Below the pieces are notes generated by a model. The model worked only from the letters and a program-made list of their open reading frames with translations. It searched no databases and was not told the DNA's origin. Source: Planctomycetota bacterium (GTDB lineage: Bacteria > Planctomycetota > UBA1135 > GCA-002686595). Taken from it: a DNA stretch of 64,000 nt. Below, in pieces: positions 24,457 to 32,202 of this stretch. The stretch covers positions 19,565-83,564 of the forward strand of contig DUBE01000066.1 in assembly GCA_012960475.1 (NCBI GenBank), written 5' to 3'. The stretch's first letter is position 1. Every line of letters begins with the position of its first letter. Both the position numbers and the translations under genes were made by a program.

Positions 24457-25275
24457 TTGAATAGGGCGCGCGCTTGGCTGACCCGGCTTTGGGGAGGTTC
24501 GCCGTCCATAGACGCCGGTGGGGCGAAGCCCGCTCCGGCGAGTGCACGCCTGCGGGCGGAGCTTGCTCGGCAGCGAACGAAGAAGGTATTGGGGGTAGAG
24601 GCTCCCGAGGTGCAGGGAGCGCGGCCGCAGAATCAGCCTCTTGCGCGCTTTCGCATGACCGTGGACGAAGGCGGGGACTGGCGTGTCCTGCTGGGGGGTT
24701 GTACGAGTCTGGGGCACGCGGGAGCAGAAGGTGCCCAGGTTGGAATCCATGGGGATCTGGCTCCCATGCATGGAGAATTGACTGTGGCGGAGTCCTTTCA
24801 TGGGGGCCAGGGTTGGCTGTTGCGTCTGATGCCGGGCCAGACTGCCCATGCAGAGGGCCAACTTGTGGATTCCACAGTCGCCCTGACCCAGGGCCTCCAG
24901 TTGTGCCTGGGGGAGTCCACTCATTTTGAGGTCAAACGAAATGATCCGGCTTCCGCTTCTCTGCGCCTTGAACCCCAGGATCCCGCCGAGGTGGCGGGCG
25001 CCGGAGGTCTCCTGCTGTGGTATCCGGGTCCGGGGGGCATTGTGCGAATCGGTGGGGATGTGGATGCTCTGATTGGCATTCCAGGCACGGTTCATCCGGT
25101 ACTCTGCGAGGGCCAGGAAGACTGTCTCCTGCTTGTTTGTGAGGGCGGATTCCTGCGCGCAGGCGAGGATTCAAGGCAGTATGTGGTCAGCTTGCCAATC
25201 GAAGAGCCAATTGAGGTCCTGGCACGTACATGCCCAGGGGAAGCACCCATGGCGATTTGCTTTTTGCCGTGGTAG
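24457..25275 (+). CDS. FHA-like domain protein
   Basis: About 272 residues from TTG 24457, chosen because GAGGAG at 24447-24452 sits just upstream; the longer frame would start inside the previous gene. A basic N-terminal helix (about 1-45) is followed by a beta-rich domain at about 62-165. Its order of motifs resembles an FHA fold: SLGHA where iGR is expected, DLAPMHGELT where the Ser-xx-His turn is expected, and TQGLQLCLGESTHFEVKR like the LxxGDxIxLG strand. The phosphothreonine-contacting Arg and Ser are not clearly kept. It sits directly before a Ser/Thr kinase gene, as FHA partners often do. A second beta domain of about 90 residues ends the protein. Confidence 0.5.
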   Translation: MNRARAWLTRLWGGSPSIDAGGAKPAPASARLRAELARQRTKKVLGVEAPEVQGARPQNQPLARFRMTVDEGGDWRVLLGGCTSLGHAGAEGAQVGIHGDLAPMHGELTVAESFHGGQGWLLRLMPGQTAHAEGQLVDSTVALTQGLQLCLGESTHFEVKRNDPASASLRLEPQDPAEVAGAGGLLLWYPGPGGIVRIGGDVDALIGIPGTVHPVLCEGQEDCLLLVCEGGFLRAGEDSRQYVVSLPIEEPIEVLARTCPGEAPMAICFLPW

Positions 25276-25290
25276 GGCGGGCTCTATACT
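25262..25290 (+). promoter_or_regulatory. Possible promoter for the kinase gene
   Basis: A TATACT hexamer at 25285-25290 lies 44 bases before the kinase ATG, with a T-rich TTTTGC at 25262-25267, 17 bases upstream. The -35 part is a poor match and overlaps the end of the previous gene. Confidence 0.3.
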
Positions 25291-25333
25291 GATGGGACCC
25301 GCGCTCCCAAGGGCTACGTGGGGTTGATCAACC

Positions 25334-26410
25334 ATGGCTGATTGGGAAGAATTCTACCTGCAACTGCGAAAGCCCGAATTCGTAGGGGGGTATGAAATCT
25401 TGCAGAGGCTGGGGGGTGGCGCCTTTGGCGAGGCCTACAAGGCGCGCAAGATCTCCACCGGCAAGTCCCTGGCGATCAAGTTCTTGAAACTCGGAGACGG
25501 GGGCAAGGACGAGGCGGTGGCCCGTGAGCTGGAACATGTGCGCCATCTGGCTGACATTGATCATCAGAACCTGGTCTCCATCGAGGACATCGGGCTGGTG
25601 CTGGATGTGCCCTATCTTGTAATGGGCTTTGGGGGCGAACGCACCCTGGCCCACGAACTGGCCGAGGGCCCCCTCGATCCGCGCGATGCCCTGACTATTT
25701 TCGTGCAGGTCTGTCGTGGGGTGTCCGCCCTGCACGAGCGCCGTGTGGTGCACTTTGATCTCAAGCCGGGCAACATCTTCTTGCGCGGGGACATTGCCAA
25801 GGTCGGGGACTATGGCCTGGCAAAGCTGCTGGCCGATGGACGTCAGACCCTGAGCATGGGCCGTGGCACCCCCCAGTACATGGCTCCCGAAATCCTGCGT
25901 TCCCGGGCGGACCATCGGGCCGATATCTACAGCCTGGGCGTGGTGCTCTATGAGTGCCTGACGGGTGAGTTGCCCTACGCCGGGGAGGGAGGTACAGGTC
26001 TGGTCGTGCGCACCAAGGACGACCCGCCGTCATTTTCTGAGGACTATCCCGTGCCCCTGGCAGACTTGACCCGGGCCTGCTTGCGCTTGGACCCGGCCGA
26101 CCGACCTCAGACCGTGCGTGACATCTTGGATCGTCTGGGCCAGGGAGCCTCCCATGAGGATCAGATCGTGCTGGATGCCCTGGGCCTTGGGGAGTGGGCT
26201 GGCCGGGGAGGACATCTGGCAAAGCGGGAACTGGCGGGAACGACCATGGCGGAACGGGTGGCCGAGCTGCGCCGCAAGTTTCTGCATGACGCTCCCGGGG
26301 CCGGTCCCCCCACCCTGCGCAAGCGGCTTGCGCGCAAAGGGCTCCTGGGTGGAGTCGCTCTTTTGGTGGGCTTCACCTTGACTCTGGTGGCTTTGGCCCT
26401 GATGCAGTAG
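25334..26410 (+). CDS. Membrane-anchored Ser/Thr protein kinase
   Basis: 358 residues. Kinase domain at about 20-270: Gly-rich loop GGGAFG (28-32), Lys49 in AIKFL, catalytic loop HFDLKPGN (140-147) with Asp142, magnesium loop DYG (159-161, Tyr replacing Phe), activation segment ending APE (184-186) and Asp197 in DIYSLG. HFD in place of HRD makes it a non-RD kinase, a class often not regulated by activation-loop phosphorylation. One C-terminal membrane helix (about 338-357) leaves no extracytoplasmic sensor, so input must come from other proteins. It stands between an FHA-like gene and an ECF sigma factor gene 17 bases downstream. Confidence 0.95.
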   Translation: MADWEEFYLQLRKPEFVGGYEILQRLGGGAFGEAYKARKISTGKSLAIKFLKLGDGGKDEAVARELEHVRHLADIDHQNLVSIEDIGLVLDVPYLVMGFGGERTLAHELAEGPLDPRDALTIFVQVCRGVSALHERRVVHFDLKPGNIFLRGDIAKVGDYGLAKLLADGRQTLSMGRGTPQYMAPEILRSRADHRADIYSLGVVLYECLTGELPYAGEGGTGLVVRTKDDPPSFSEDYPVPLADLTRACLRLDPADRPQTVRDILDRLGQGASHEDQIVLDALGLGEWAGRGGHLAKRELAGTTMAERVAELRRKFLHDAPGAGPPTLRKRLARKGLLGGVALLVGFTLTLVALALMQ

Positions 26411-26427
26411 ACAATGCAAGGGGATCC

Positions 26428-27375
26428 ATGAGCGACGAATTGGACATCGACCAGTTGCAAGCCCTTGACGATGGTCAGTGGGCCCGAGCGGAGGAGCTCT
26501 ACTCAGCTCGACTGATGGCTTATATCAGTCGCCGCATTGGGGACCCCGACATGCGTGAAGATGTTCTCCAGGAGACTTTTCTGGGTGCCGTGAGGGGCAT
26601 TGGTCGTTTCGACCGGGCCTTCCAGTTTGAGCAGTACCTGTTTGGCATCTGCCGTAACCGCACGATTGATCAACTTCGCCGGGGCACGCGCGGCAAAGGT
26701 TTTGGTTACGGGGCAGACGAGGATGAGAGCGGCCTCTTCGACGCCTTGCCCTTGGTCCAACCGAGCCCCAGCAGTCTTGTGCGCCGGGATGATCTGGTGG
26801 ACCGGGGCAATGCCTTGCTGGCGGAGATCCTGGCTGCCTGGGTGGCGGAGAATTGGGCTGCTCAGGCTTTCGATCGTCTATGCGTGATGGAAGCCCTGCT
26901 GTTGGCGGGACGGCGCAACAAGGATCTGGTCGAGGCTTTTGGCTTGCGCGATGAGGGCGTGGTGGCGGGGATCAAGTTCCGGGCCCTGAAGCGACTGGCC
27001 GCGTTGGCCAAGGAGCGCGAGGGGGGCGGGGACCTGACCGGAGCCCTGGCGGCCCTGGCGGCTGACGGTTCCTCCGAGTTGAATATTGCCGCCACCTGGC
27101 GATCCAGCGGGGTTTCATGCCCTGCTCGTCATTGGCTTGCCCGTTGGCAGAACGGTGCCCTGGACGGGGGGGCAGCGTTGTTCATCAAGACTCATGTGCA
27201 GGATCATGCCTGTCCCGCTTGCGGGGTAGTCCTCGAGGATCTGGCCCAGGCTCCCAGGGATCTGCAGGGCCTCCTGGGTCGTCTGCGTGCGAGCCAGGCA
27301 CAGGTGCTTCAATCCACCCGCATGCATCGGGAGCAGGGCCCGGAGGGGCGGGGCCAGGGCAGCAAGGAGCGATAA
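26428..27375 (+). CDS. ECF sigma factor with fused zinc-finger anti-sigma-like tail
   Basis: 315 residues. Sigma region 2 at about 18-90 (YISRRIGDPDMREDVLQETF, then FGICRNRTIDQLRR) and a diverged region 4 at about 140-195. Residues 231-272 form a separate zinc-finger-like unit: C231, His235, His256, His260, C262 and C265 in CPARHWLARW and HVQDHACPAC. It resembles the zinc-binding anti-sigma (ZAS) module normally found on a separate protein or in planctomycete kinase-linked sigma factors. I infer self-contained control of the sigma factor, possibly through phosphorylation by the kinase 17 bases upstream. AAGGGGAT before the ATG may serve as ribosome-binding site. Confidence 0.85.
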   Translation: MSDELDIDQLQALDDGQWARAEELYSARLMAYISRRIGDPDMREDVLQETFLGAVRGIGRFDRAFQFEQYLFGICRNRTIDQLRRGTRGKGFGYGADEDESGLFDALPLVQPSPSSLVRRDDLVDRGNALLAEILAAWVAENWAAQAFDRLCVMEALLLAGRRNKDLVEAFGLRDEGVVAGIKFRALKRLAALAKEREGGGDLTGALAALAADGSSELNIAATWRSSGVSCPARHWLARWQNGALDGGAALFIKTHVQDHACPACGVVLEDLAQAPRDLQGLLGRLRASQAQVLQSTRMHREQGPEGRGQGSKER

Positions 27376-27494
27376 GAAGTCATTTCTTGGGGAACAGATG
27401 GCCTCTTGGGGCGTCCCAGTTGATGTTCCCCAGGCCCACACGTTGCATTTCCTTTATTCTAGTGGGTCCCCGGGACGATCCAATCCCGGTCCCT

Positions 27495-29393
27495 ATGAAA
27501 CGTCTCCTACCCCTCATGATCGCGGCCATTGTTCTTGGCCTGGTGTACTTTCTGACCTCGGACCTGGGCGGCAGCGGCTCTGAAGCGGACGGGCTCGATG
27601 GCTCTGGGGACCAACAGGGCCTTGCCAGTTCCATCGGAAACGGAGCCTCCGCTACCCTCCAGGGAGGGGCTGGGGGCGGAAGCTCAAGTTCCTCATCGGT
27701 GGCGGGGACGAACGGCGGGGGGGGCGGTGCTCGCATGTCCAGCGGAGTTCAACTGGGAGATGCCACAGCAGAGGGCGCGCTTGAGGTATTCGTGCTGCAT
27801 CCCCTGGGAGGCAATCCTATCAAGGGAGCCCAGGTGCGTCTGTTGGATCGCTCTGCCCTGGCCCGCGGCGTCTGGGCCAAGGCACAACTCTCCACCAGCG
27901 CCAAACGCGATCTGATGGATGTCAGAGGTCAGGTCTTTCAGACCAGTGAACAGGGGAAGGCGGTTCTTCCAGCAGTTCTCAACGGCGTGATTCACGCCTC
28001 TGGGGATGGCTACGAAGGATGGCTTGAGTGGGTCGGTCCCTTGGCTTCGCCGCACGAAATCTCCCTCATGGCGGCCGTCGATCTGCGCGTATTGGTGGTG
28101 GATTCCGAGGGTCAGCCCCTGCCGAACAGTCCGGTTGTGCTCTGCATCAACGATCCCCTCAACCCACGGGCTCTGGATCAGACCTCGAGCATCAGCCCAT
28201 CGGGGATGGCCAACTTCAGACGGGTGGGAGCCACCATCGGGGCGCGCAATGACGAGACCGGGTTTGCTGTGCGTCTTGCCTTGCCCTTGGTGGCCACCGA
28301 ACTGGTGCGTTTTGATCACAAGAACCTGCCCCGTGAGCCCCTGCGTCTGGTGATGCCTGCCGTGGGACGCCTGTTGGTGCGGGTTCTGGATGGGGAGGGC
28401 GAGCAGGTGCCCCGTGCGGATATCACCCTGGGGCATTTTGCTCGAGATCAGAAGACTGGGGAAACGGTCTTCAAGGCCGAGGTGTTCCGGCGCCGGGCCG
28501 CGGGCTTTGCGCGCTTTGAGAATGTCCCGGTGGGGGCCGAGGCGGTCATCAAGGTTAGCGGGACGGGCGCCAAGCGTGATCTTGTGCAGTCAATCTCAAG
28601 TCCGCAAGGTGCGGGTGAGGACAAAGAGGTGACCCTCGTCTGGGACACCACCTGGCCCGTTATCCGTGCCCGTGCGGTGAGTGGATCCGGCCAACCCCTG
28701 ACGGATCGCACCGGACGAGCGCACCTGAGGGAAGACGATGTGGCCCGAGGCGGTGCGCCTATCACGACGGACAGCAAGGGGTACTTCGACTTGCCCGTCA
28801 CCCGCGCTTGGACTCTGGGGACCCACCGGGAAGTGCAGCTGGAACTTTTTGCCCAGCGCGGCGTGCCTCCCAGCACCGCCCGCCTGGACCTGTCATACGA
28901 ACCCCGCGAAGGGGTGACCGAGTACGGCAACGTGTCCTTCTTGGGTCTGCCTAAGCTTGCCTCGGGTTTGGTGTTTGCTGACGGCAGACCCGTAGCCGGT
29001 GTGCAAGTGCGCATCATGGAGAGGGTCGAGACCAAGGCTGGCAATGAGTGGGTTGCCCTGGGCAGCATGATGGCTACCTCCCGCCAGGATGGGACTTTCG
29101 AAATCTACGGTGAGCAGGTTCCCTCTGGCCCGAATGTGGTCATGGCCCGTCGGCGGGGATACAAGCGTGCCTACAGCTCTGAAGTACACCTGCCCACGGG
29201 AGGCCTGCGGCTCAGCCTGGTGGTCGGGGAAGAGGAGCCGACTTCAATCGCTGGCAAGGGGCGCGCGCGCAGCGGCCCCGATGGCCAAGGATCCCAGAAT
29301 GGTACGGGCAGGCCAGCCACCAGGCCTCCCGGGGGCTTTCCCGTTGGGTCTTCCAGCGGCGCCAAGGGCAGCCCCGGAAAGGGCGGCCACTAG
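27495..29393 (+). CDS. Large secreted protein with carboxypeptidase-regulatory-like beta domains
   Basis: 632 residues from ATG 27495; the longer open frame upstream overlaps the sigma gene and is not used. A signal anchor (about 4-20) is followed by a Gly/Ser-rich low-complexity linker (about 24-84) with Ser and Gly runs. Then come several beta-sandwich repeats of the carboxypeptidase-D regulatory/Ig type; examples start LEVFVLHPLGGNPIKGAQVRL, LRVLVVDSEGQPLPNSPVVL and LLVRVLDGEGEQVPRADITL. A basic, Gly/Pro-rich tail (about 585-632) ends it. No enzyme motif. It follows the kinase/sigma cassette by about 120 bases and could be one of its targets, but nothing in the sequence shows this. Confidence 0.75.
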   Translation: MKRLLPLMIAAIVLGLVYFLTSDLGGSGSEADGLDGSGDQQGLASSIGNGASATLQGGAGGGSSSSSSVAGTNGGGGGARMSSGVQLGDATAEGALEVFVLHPLGGNPIKGAQVRLLDRSALARGVWAKAQLSTSAKRDLMDVRGQVFQTSEQGKAVLPAVLNGVIHASGDGYEGWLEWVGPLASPHEISLMAAVDLRVLVVDSEGQPLPNSPVVLCINDPLNPRALDQTSSISPSGMANFRRVGATIGARNDETGFAVRLALPLVATELVRFDHKNLPREPLRLVMPAVGRLLVRVLDGEGEQVPRADITLGHFARDQKTGETVFKAEVFRRRAAGFARFENVPVGAEAVIKVSGTGAKRDLVQSISSPQGAGEDKEVTLVWDTTWPVIRARAVSGSGQPLTDRTGRAHLREDDVARGGAPITTDSKGYFDLPVTRAWTLGTHREVQLELFAQRGVPPSTARLDLSYEPREGVTEYGNVSFLGLPKLASGLVFADGRPVAGVQVRIMERVETKAGNEWVALGSMMATSRQDGTFEIYGEQVPSGPNVVMARRRGYKRAYSSEVHLPTGGLRLSLVVGEEEPTSIAGKGRARSGPDGQGSQNGTGRPATRPPGGFPVGSSSGAKGSPGKGGH

Positions 29394-29529
29394 GCCCACC
29401 GGCAGCAGGGTTGGCACGGACGGGGCAGGGGCTTCAGGATAGGGTGCCCTGCCGCAATCCCACACATGCCTCGTACATGGCTGGAGGGCTCACAGGCGCT
29501 AGTATGTTGGATCGAACACCGATTGACCT

Positions 29530-31296
29530 ATGCAACAGACCCCTGATTCTATCGCCCTCGGCCTGCTTGGGCTGCTGGCGCTTTGCCTTCCCAGTTCCGC
29601 CCTTGCAACCATCCAAGACCCTGCTGCCCTGGAGCGCGGCCTTGACTCTGTGAGCGTTGAGGGTCTCGAGGCTGACTTGAGTTTCATCGCAAGCGATGAG
29701 ATGCGCGGCCGGGACACACCCTCCAACGAACAACGGATTGCAGCGCGCTTTCTGCGCGAACGTGTGCAGCGTCTGGGTTTTGATTCCGGTGGGCGCTACG
29801 GGTTCATCTCTGAATACCACCTGAGCTTTCTGCAACTGGACAGTGAAGCGAGCCACCTGACAGTTGGCGAGACACGATTGGTTTTCGGGCGTCATTATGT
29901 GTTCTCGCGCATGAATGATATGGGGGACCTGACTACCGAGGGAGACCTCCTGAGTATTGGCGAGGGGCGAGTATCCGACCTGCGCAAGAACGCCCTCAAG
30001 GGCAAGTGGGCCGTGTGCCAATCCACCGGCAAGTCCATGCGCCGTTTGATCCGCGAGGTGACCGATGCGGGAGCCATTGGGCTTCTGATCCTGCCTCAGG
30101 ATGGGGACGATGTACTGGCGCGTCACAAGAGGAATGTGGACTCCATGAAGGTCGGTCGTTTGATGAAGTACCAGCCCGTAGAGTTTCCAACCCTGACCAT
30201 GACAGCCAGCGGGGCCCAGACGCTCCTGGCTGCCTGCGGCTTGGACGAGTTGCCTGATTTGGGCAAGAGCCTCAGGGCGGAGGCCAGCGAGGTGCGTCGG
30301 ATCACCGATCCCAGGGGTCATCGGTACTTTGAGAATGTGATCGCTTTCTGGCCCGGCTCTGACCCGGAGCTGTCCAAGGAAGTGATCATCATCAGTGCCC
30401 ACTACGACCATGTGGGCGTGCGAGGTGGAAACGTCTACAATGGGGCCGACGACAACGGCTCCGGCACCGTCGGTGTGCTGGGTATCGCTGATGCGCTGGC
30501 CGCCTATGGCCCCATGCAGCGCTCTGTGGCCTTGATCTGGGTTTCAGCGGAAGAAAAGGGTCTCCTGGGCTCCCGATGCTGGACCCAGCGGCCTTGGCTG
30601 TCCGCGGGCTGCCGTCCCATTGCCAATATCAACATCGACATGATCGGCCGCAACGCGCCGGACGAGATCCTGATCACGCCTACCAAGAATGGTTCCGTGT
30701 CCAAGCACTACAACGGGCTGGTGCGCTTGATCGAGTCCTTTGGCAAGCAGGAGGGTTTCCGCCGCTTCAAGAGTGCCGATGACTACTGGCGCCGCAGCGA
30801 CCACATGAATTTTGCGGACAATCTGGGCCTGCCAGTGACCTTCTTGTTTGCGGATGTACACAAGGATTATCACAAGCACACGGACGAGGTACACCTGATC
30901 GATTTCGACAAGATGCGCAGGGTGGTACGCATGGTCCTGCGCGCCCTCGATGCCATGCAAGCGCCCCCGCTTGAGATCTCAGCCAAGCCAGCCCCTTCCC
31001 AGGAGGCCTTCGAAGCCCAAATGCGCCGGGGCATGGTCGCCGATGACCTGGAGCGTTGGCGTTTGATCGCAGACCATTATCAGCGCGCCTCGGGCAAGTA
31101 CCCGCGCAACCTGAGCGAGTTGATGCGTTCTGAGGTCTTGTTGGAGTCGGGTCTCGGTCGTCCCGGCTTGGAGCGCGATCCCTGGGGCAATATGTACGAA
31201 CTCAAGAGTGGCGATGACGGCGTGCTGCTTACCTGTGAAGGTTCTGATGGTCGCAAGGGCGGTGAAGGCGAAGCCGCGGACACGGTGGTGCGCTAG
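29530..31296 (+). CDS. Secreted M28 aminopeptidase with a C-terminal pseudopilin (GspG)-like domain
   Basis: 588 residues with signal peptide (1-26). A PA-like insert lies at about 130-250 and the M28 peptidase domain at about 265-475. Metal and catalytic residues are complete: His291 (SAHYDH), Asp307 (GADDNGSG), Glu341/Glu342 (SAEEKG), Asp370 (NINIDMIG) and His450 (YHKHTDE). The C-terminal 75 or so residues match the soluble part of major type II pseudopilins: a helix, GKYPRNLSELM, then RDPWGNMYEL and SDGRKGGEGEAADT, the calcium-loop region. This fusion is unusual. The peptidase should act outside the inner membrane on peptide N-termini. No pilin N-terminal helix precedes the domain. Confidence 0.9.
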   Translation: MQQTPDSIALGLLGLLALCLPSSALATIQDPAALERGLDSVSVEGLEADLSFIASDEMRGRDTPSNEQRIAARFLRERVQRLGFDSGGRYGFISEYHLSFLQLDSEASHLTVGETRLVFGRHYVFSRMNDMGDLTTEGDLLSIGEGRVSDLRKNALKGKWAVCQSTGKSMRRLIREVTDAGAIGLLILPQDGDDVLARHKRNVDSMKVGRLMKYQPVEFPTLTMTASGAQTLLAACGLDELPDLGKSLRAEASEVRRITDPRGHRYFENVIAFWPGSDPELSKEVIIISAHYDHVGVRGGNVYNGADDNGSGTVGVLGIADALAAYGPMQRSVALIWVSAEEKGLLGSRCWTQRPWLSAGCRPIANINIDMIGRNAPDEILITPTKNGSVSKHYNGLVRLIESFGKQEGFRRFKSADDYWRRSDHMNFADNLGLPVTFLFADVHKDYHKHTDEVHLIDFDKMRRVVRMVLRALDAMQAPPLEISAKPAPSQEAFEAQMRRGMVADDLERWRLIADHYQRASGKYPRNLSELMRSEVLLESGLGRPGLERDPWGNMYELKSGDDGVLLTCEGSDGRKGGEGEAADTVVR

Positions 31297-31320
31297 GCCT
31301 GCGCCTTGCCCAAGGATTCT

Positions 31321-31965
31321 TCACTCATTCCCTGTGGCCAGATCGATGGCGTCAATGCGCCACTCGGTCTCTAGGCGGAACGACTCCACTTCCTGCCCGG
31401 GGGATAGGTCTTCCACGGGGATCCAGGCGAAGAGCAAGCCCTGGTCGGGGTCGTGGCGTACCTGGGTGGCGGCTTGGTCGAGGGGCTCGGAGACCACCCG
31501 GCGGCCTGCGGCGCGAACTTCCATGTAGGCTTCGCGTAGCAATTGAAAGCGTACGGAAAAGTCGATCCAGGTTCCGTCGAAGGTGGCCCAGACCGTGGCC
31601 CGGTTTGGGCCCGGTCCCTCTTCCAGGCGGGTCTTGGCCCGGCTGAGGGCCCAGATCAGGTGAGGGCTTTCTGCGAGCAGGCTGTCCCGGTATTCCCGGT
31701 AGCCCACTTGGCTGATCCCCATGCGGGACTTCCAGTCACTGCTGAAGCAGCGGTATTCGGCCACCAGAATCTCTCCTCGCAGGGCTGTGCGGAAGGCTTC
31801 GATGGTCCCAAGGGGGCTGGAGAGGCCCTCTTCCCAGGCATTCCAGACCTCTTGTGGTTCGGGTGGAGAAACTATGCAACCAAAGCCGATGATAAGGGGT
31901 CCCAGGACTATCAGTGCTGTCCCTGTCCTGCAGGGTCGGCGGCTTGTAGGTCGACTCTTGATCAT
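31321..31965 (-). CDS. Small lipoprotein of unknown function
   Basis: 214 residues from ATG 31965, supported by a strong Shine-Dalgarno sequence (GGAGGG five bases upstream); the frame extends 26 codons further but without a better start. Basic residues and a hydrophobic core lead to the lipobox IIGFGC, so Cys30 is the lipidated residue. The mature part begins IVSPPEPQEVWNAWEEGL and contains a Phe/Trp/Tyr-rich region followed by alternating beta strands. The SNTF2-like pattern (helix, then curved sheet) is possible but not certain. Convergent with the M28 gene (24 bases apart). Confidence 0.65.
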   Translation of the reverse strand: MIKSRPTSRRPCRTGTALIVLGPLIIGFGCIVSPPEPQEVWNAWEEGLSSPLGTIEAFRTALRGEILVAEYRCFSSDWKSRMGISQVGYREYRDSLLAESPHLIWALSRAKTRLEEGPGPNRATVWATFDGTWIDFSVRFQLLREAYMEVRAAGRRVVSEPLDQAATQVRHDPDQGLLFAWIPVEDLSPGQEVESFRLETEWRIDAIDLATGNE

Positions 31966-32202
31966 TTCACCCTCCCAGGGGCCATGGCAGGGGTTCGGAG
32001 CAGGCTGGTCACCGAAAGAACACCCCCCGGATCCGCTTCTCAACCTGCCTGCTCACAGGCTCTGCCCCCAAGCGTACTCCCCCCAGACAGCGAATCACAC
32101 CATCCGACACTCCGGCATCCCTTCTCAGTTACCCTTTGAGGCTCCTTGCGGCCCCAAGGCCCCTGAAACGCACATTCAAACCTCTTGAACATCGACTTCA
32201 CC

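Noticed and set aside
29422..29453. GGGCAGGG/CCCTGCC repeat after the secreted protein gene
   Set aside because: Could form a hairpin but has no T-tract, so I do not call it a terminator.
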